Assembly (NCBI GenBank): GCA_018398815.1 | Contig: CM031620.1 | Span: 67,759,260 to 67,823,259 of the forward strand | DNA length: 64,000 bases | Source of the DNA: Conus ventricosus | Taxonomy: Eukaryota > Mollusca > Gastropoda > Neogastropoda > Conidae | Direction: 5' to 3' | Shown here: piece by piece, positions 59,208 to 64,000 of the stretch | Position numbering within the stretch: position 1 is the stretch's first letter | Layout: each line of letters starts with the position of its first letter | Position numbers and translations under genes: made by a program | Notes under the pieces: generated by a model | Database searches by the model: none | The model's input: only the letters and a program-made list of their open reading frames with translations | Told to the model about the DNA's origin: nothing

Positions 59208-59209
59208 GT

Positions 59210-59747
59210 AAGCTTACTCTTTTACCCCTACATGACATCTTTGATGAAACCATGTCAGTAGGCAGTCTCCAGGTTCCGTAATTTATTCAGCTGGTGGAGT
59301 GTACAATTCATATATTCTCGCTTTTGAAAGCCACCGACAGTGATCATCCCAGACCGCCGCGTTCATACAACACGTGGGACATTGTGAGACATGAACAAAC
59401 ATGGCTAGCTGTTGTGTTCGTCCGAGACTGGATTTGCAGGGGTAGGAGGCTAATTAAGGGGGTTCTGAAGAAAACATATAACAGCTTAATTTTTTTTTTT
59501 TTTTTTTTAGTGGGCGGGGAAGGGATGCGGGGAGAGGGGTATGGGGAGGGGTGTGAGGGGGAAGGGGAGGGCGGCATACACGAGATAGAAAACGAAAAGA
59601 GGCTGACGATGCTGTAGTTCCTGTCAGATTTGATGGATGGCCTAACCCTTATACATAGCTTAACACTGCCGCGCCCTTCTTCCCCCTCACTCCCTTTTCT
59701 TTAGCCCTTTCCCTTTTATTGTTCGATGTGCGTACGTGCTTTCGTGA

Positions 59748-59798
<51 letters not shown>

Positions 59799-59946
59799 GA
59801 CAGACGCGCTGACATTCCTTTTCAACTTTATTTTGATACATTTATGTAACTTTGCAATCTTGTTTGGAGAATACAAGTTGAATGATGACGTCTCATGTGT
59901 CCTGTATCGTTTGAAAGAGACAGCCAGAGCGCACGCGCACGCTCGT

Positions 59947-60009
<63 letters not shown>

Positions 60010-60117
60010 TTCATACCAGCACATAAACACATACGCGCATACTCTCACACACACAGAGGCACACGCACCCGCGCATGTTTACACACACACACACACACAC
60101 CCACACACACCCACACA

Positions 60118-60160
<43 letters not shown>

Positions 60161-60380
60161 GCACTGACAAAGATGGAGGGAGAGAGGGAGAAACTTGGTA
60201 GTAACTGTGGTGACACGAGGAAAATGAGAAAGAATGTCTCCATGCTCTCTCTCTCTCTCTCTCTCTCAATATGATGACATACCACTATATCACCCTTTTT
60301 GGTGTATTGATAGCATGTACATAAATGTCAAAAGTAGAATCCGATCTGGGGATAAGTTGACACAGATAAGTTGACAGAGT
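59210..60380. other. No gene; several microsatellites
   Basis: T17 near 59491, GT at about 59750-59794, CT at about 59950-60001, CA at about 60080-60120, and CT at about 60120-60157 and 60243-60267. Confidence 0.75.
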
Positions 60381-60389
60381 ATTATTAAC

Positions 60390-61795
60390 TGTACACGGGG
60401 CGTGAAACAACGTGATGTTACTAGTCCGGTATTATTTTCTCTATTCATCAATGAACTGGCATTACAAGTGATCAGGTGCGGGAGACATGGTGCAAGGTTC
60501 ACTTATGATTATTATGAATTGTTCATTTTGTTATTGGCAGATGATGTAGCTTTATTGTCTGAAACAGTCGTTGGCTTACAAACGCAGTTAAATAGGCTCC
60601 ATCGCGCAGCATCTGAACTTCATTTGAATGTAAATATGAGCAAAAGCAGTATAGTGGTGTTTAGAAAAGGATATTTGGCAGCCAGAAAAAGATGGAATTA
60701 TAATGGGGCCTTTATGCCTGTGGTAAATATATACAAATATTCAGAAATCAATTTTTTCCACGAGGCTGAGTTTTACTGCAGCATGCCAGGATCTTGTAAG
60801 CAGAGTCAAGAGGGCCTTATTGTGTGTATAGCAAATTTTGCACAAATTGAAGAATAATTATCTTGATCTTTGTTTAAAGTTATTTGATGCTCAAATTCAA
60901 CCGATTGTTCAATATGGTGCCGACATATGGGGTCTTGAAAATGCAGCTCTTTATCCTGAAAAATTACATGTGTTCGCACTTAAAAAGTTCTGGGGATTTG
61001 AAATGAGAACACCAAATAATCGTGTCTCATATCATCTGGCGATGAAAAGACATTAAAATAAACCAATGAACTGAACACCAAATAATCTTATTTATGGGGA
61101 GACGAACAAATATCCTATCTATACAAATTAGTAGTGCAGTGTATTAGATACTGGTTAAAATCAACATGATTAGAAAAGTGCAGATTACCGCGGAAAGCCT
61201 ATAGAATGTTATCTGATTTAGATGCACGGAATAAAAAAAATTGGGCCTCAAATATTCGATGCAAATTATATGCGTATGGTTTTGGCTATGTATGGGTGAA
61301 CCAAAGAGTTGAAGAAATAAGCCTATTTTTGAATCATTTTAAAGACAGATTGATATCGTGTACGTGGTAAGAATGGGACTTCCATGTAAATAACAGAGAA
61401 CGGTTTCAAACATATAGAACGTTTTATGCTGTAAAATGATGATAAAACCTATTTGAAGTTAAAATTAGATAGGCACTTCAAATTTATATTGACAAGATTT
61501 AGGCTTGGTGTGTCTGAAATTGCATGTCACCACTTTTGTTATAGATCACATATGGAAACAGATTTGATTTGTCCGTTGTGTAGAATTACCAAGGAAGATA
61601 AAATTCATTTTCTTTTGTGCTGTCCCACATTAAATAATTTACCAAAACAATATATACCTTTAAAATTTTTCTAACCATCCCAGCCAGTTTCGATTGACTT
61701 TACTATTGGCGTCTAAAAATGAAAACACTGTCAGAAATGTATCAATATTCTTGTACAAAGCGTTTAAATTACGATCTACTATGTCTTAATGTCCT
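60390..61795 (+). mobile_element. LINE fragment with RT and C-terminal zinc-finger-like tail
   Basis: The frame 60402-60857 carries SPVLFSLFINELALQVI and the catalytic LLLADDVALLSE followed by LNVNMSKSSIVVFRKG. Further frames give LFDAQIQPIVQYGADIWGLE (60880-60960), NIRCKLYAYGFGYVWV (61250-61300) and CPLCRITKEDKIHFLLCC (61570-61625), the Cys-His tail found in these mollusc LINEs. It ends in frame remnants to about 61790. 5' part absent; several shifts. Clade not determined. Confidence 0.78.
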
Positions 61796-61923
61796 GAAAT
61801 ATGTGTGCATATATGACTGTGTGTGTATAGTTTCTAAGAAAGATGCCAAGTTTGTAAAGTTAATCAACTGAAAAGTGTACTCCATCATGAAGGGCAATGG
61901 CCTATGCATAATTAAGTTATCCG

Positions 61924-61925
<2 letters not shown>

Positions 61926-61967
<42 letters not shown>

Positions 61968-61990
61968 CTCTCTCCCTCTCTCTCTCTCAA
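61926..61990. repeat. (CT)n microsatellite
   Basis: CT dinucleotides with two interruptions. Confidence 0.96.
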
Positions 61991-63800
61991 AACACTACGA
62001 CGATTACAAGACTATGAATGCTCCAGAAGAAAACGTCTGTTAACATTATGTTACTTTGAAGCCGGGACGTTTCACACTGGTTTCATTTAATGGCAATTAC
62101 GGCAGTGACAGTTTACGGCAGTGACAAACTGCACTGCTGGGATCTTCATTATTATGTTTGAATGTGTGAACAGATGTGCCTATCAGCGGACAGAGAAACG
62201 CACACATCAAAGAGGCCTTTAACGTTGTCGACAGGTGCTGCCTCGTTTTCAATAACTCCCCGAGAGCTCCCATGTCCATTTTTAGATCGAGTACTGGGCA
62301 TGCTGGGATATCACGGCGTCCCCCGTGGCGACAGGGGAGTGTGTGATTCAAAGCAAAGATAGTTCGCCGTAGGGCGTACAGTCTTTGTTCAAAGCGAGAA
62401 GGGGGGGGGGGGGGGGGGGGGGGGGGGGTAGGAACTTCACATGACAACAACATGAGCCGGAAAAGAACTGCACGACAGCGTTATTTCAAAACACGCTGTG
62501 TAATACAAAATTCTCAATATAATTTCATGTCAGGCCGTCAAAACGAAAAACAACTCGTCAGCCTGTTCGTGCTTTCACTCCGAATCCCGAACACAATGTG
62601 TGTTGCTGGATATTGTTTCCCGAGGGAAAGATTTTTTGTACTGTTTGTTTTATTTCATGGTTGTTGCTAACTGTACTGTTGATGAGAATGCCTGTGTTTT
62701 GCATAACCTCCCCCTCTCTCTCTCTCTCTCTCTCTCCCAGGATTCAGTGGGAGGACAGGGGAGGGGGGGGGGGGGGCGGATGGCGGAGACAGGGGCTGGG
62801 GAAGAGGAGGGTGACTGGGTGGTTGGCGATTAGCTGTCATCGATGATGGACAAGAGAGTCAGCTGCGGGAAAAGGCGAGGAGGAGTGTCTTAAGGAGCAT
62901 AGCACGGGGGAGGCGGGGGGGGGGGGGGGGGGGGAGGGGGAGGGGGGAGAAGTGGCTACATAGGGGACGGGAAGGAGGAAAAAGGTGAATGGCTAGCTAT
63001 TGTTTTAAGGCAAAGTGAGGAGTCGAAAAGCAATAAATAGATAAATAAATAGAGGGGGAAGAGGGCATTACGGAGCATGGAGAGGGTAGGGGTGAGAGAG
63101 GGAGAAGAGGGGGTGAGGGTTCGGAAAGAAAAGGAGCGTGGTGGTGATGATTTAGAATGATGAAAACTTAGGATGGTGTTGGAAGGAGGGCGGGGAGCGG
63201 GATAAGAAAAAGACGGAAAGAGGAAAAGGACTGGAGTGGACAGAGAGGACAAAGGGAAAGTAAAGACATAAGGAAGAAAAAGGTGTGAGGGTAATGCGAC
63301 AATGCGACAATTTGAGAGATGGAAAGGGGGGTCTCGATACAGTGTTTTTGATGCAATTTCCAACTTTATTCTGTTCCAGTCTACTGTTTAAGTAACTTGA
63401 TTAAAAAAAAATTGAAAGAAATAGGGATAGAAAAAAAACAGTACGGAAAAGGCAGAAACAATGAAGAGGAAACAGAGGGTAGTGAGGTGGGGGACAGTTA
63501 ACTAGCTGCTGGTAGAAGACAAGATGTGGTTTGAAAGAAAAGGAGAAAGGGCATGGAGGAGGGGAAAGGGGGGGAGGGGGGCGCAAAGGGCGGTCCGGGT
63601 TGTCGATCAACCAATTCAGAATCTCTAACAAATGGACTTCTCTGTAGAACAATGATAACCAAGTGCCAGTGTGTGTTTTCAAATTCCCTCTGCATTTCAC
63701 AAAATAAACGGGACTGAAACACGCTTAGTCCAGCCCACAACAGCAGCTGGTGTAAGCCGGTCTCACTGCCGATAGTGCGGGGTTTAAAAAAAAATCGCCA
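61991..63800. other. No gene; poly-G tracts and G/A-rich DNA
   Basis: Long G runs at about 62400-62428, 62764-62776 and 62917-62936. CT at about 62714-62738. From 62800 to 63600 the plus strand is purine-rich, which creates long Ser/Pro/Phe ORFs on the minus strand without domains. Confidence 0.7.
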
Positions 63801-63817
63801 GGAACTCAATGGTTCTT

Positions 63818-63904
63818 TGATGTGTGTGTGCGCGCGCGTGTCTGTGTGTGTGTGCGCGCGCGCGCGTGTGTGTGTGTGAGCGAGTATGAGTGTGTGCGTA
63901 CGTG

Positions 63905-63942
<38 letters not shown>
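63818..63942. repeat. (GT)n/(GC)n microsatellite
   Basis: GT repeats interrupted by CGCGCG stretches. Confidence 0.96.
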
Positions 63943-63943
<1 letters not shown>

Positions 63944-64000
63944 AAGGTCACGTTTTGATCGTCCTTCGTCTTAGAATATCACAATTTAGTGATGATACGT

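Overview
The window reads as eukaryotic, intron-poor, repeat-dense DNA, most likely from a mollusc (a marine gastropod is my guess). That rests on the mix of families: I/Nimb-like LINEs with RNase H, a DIRS-type tyrosine-recombinase element, a Penelope-like element, a Mag-type Ty3/gypsy element, CR1/Jockey-like LINE tails, tRNA-derived SINEs and very many GT/GA/CT microsatellites. I found no host protein-coding gene, rRNA or functional tRNA that I can support. Nearly everything recognisable is a mobile element, most of it broken by frameshifts.

Layout. 1-5592: I/Nimb-like LINE copy 1 (minus strand, 3' end off the window). 5593-7424: a fragment of a Polinton/adintovirus-like gene cluster on the plus strand, with two decayed genes and one intact A32/FtsK-type packaging ATPase (6770-7405), ending in a 36-bp-arm hairpin at 7462-7545. 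7546-9144: LINE copy 2, only its 5' part, with an open ORF1. 9318-10010: a 44-bp minisatellite. 10011-13450: mostly unique sequence with one SINE. 13450-22430: a decayed DIRS-like element (tyrosine recombinase, RNase H, RT) interrupted twice. A 4.9-kb LINE copy 3 sits at 14795-19720 with an 11-bp target duplication. A 1.28-kb array of a ~507-bp retroposon sits at 20892-22175 with a 17-bp duplication.

23.2-44.4 kb: two successive versions (A then B) of one ~10.5-kb block. Each holds a Penelope-like element with RT and GIY-YIG remnants and inverted hammerhead-like termini, a single copy of the ~507-bp retroposon, and a Ty3/gypsy element. Block A looks like an error-ridden rendering of block B (homopolymer runs everywhere), so I suspect a false duplication in the assembly. 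44.5-64 kb: microsatellites, four or five LINE fragments, two SINE/tRNA-like pieces, a 151-bp solo hammerhead-bearing element with a perfect 12-bp target duplication, a minisatellite made of a tRNA-like segment, a higher-order tandem repeat, and long poly-G/poly-C tracts.

How the parts relate: there is no operon or pathway, but a stack of insertions whose order can be read. The DIRS element is older than the LINE and the 507-bp array inside it. The small non-coding elements (507-bp and 151-bp) carry target duplications typical of retroposition and probably borrow machinery from LINEs or the Penelope-like element. The best candidates for something new are the virus-like ATPase cluster, the hammerhead mini-element, the multimeric 507-bp retroposon, and the LINE copy whose RT region is replaced by a copy of its own 5' terminus.
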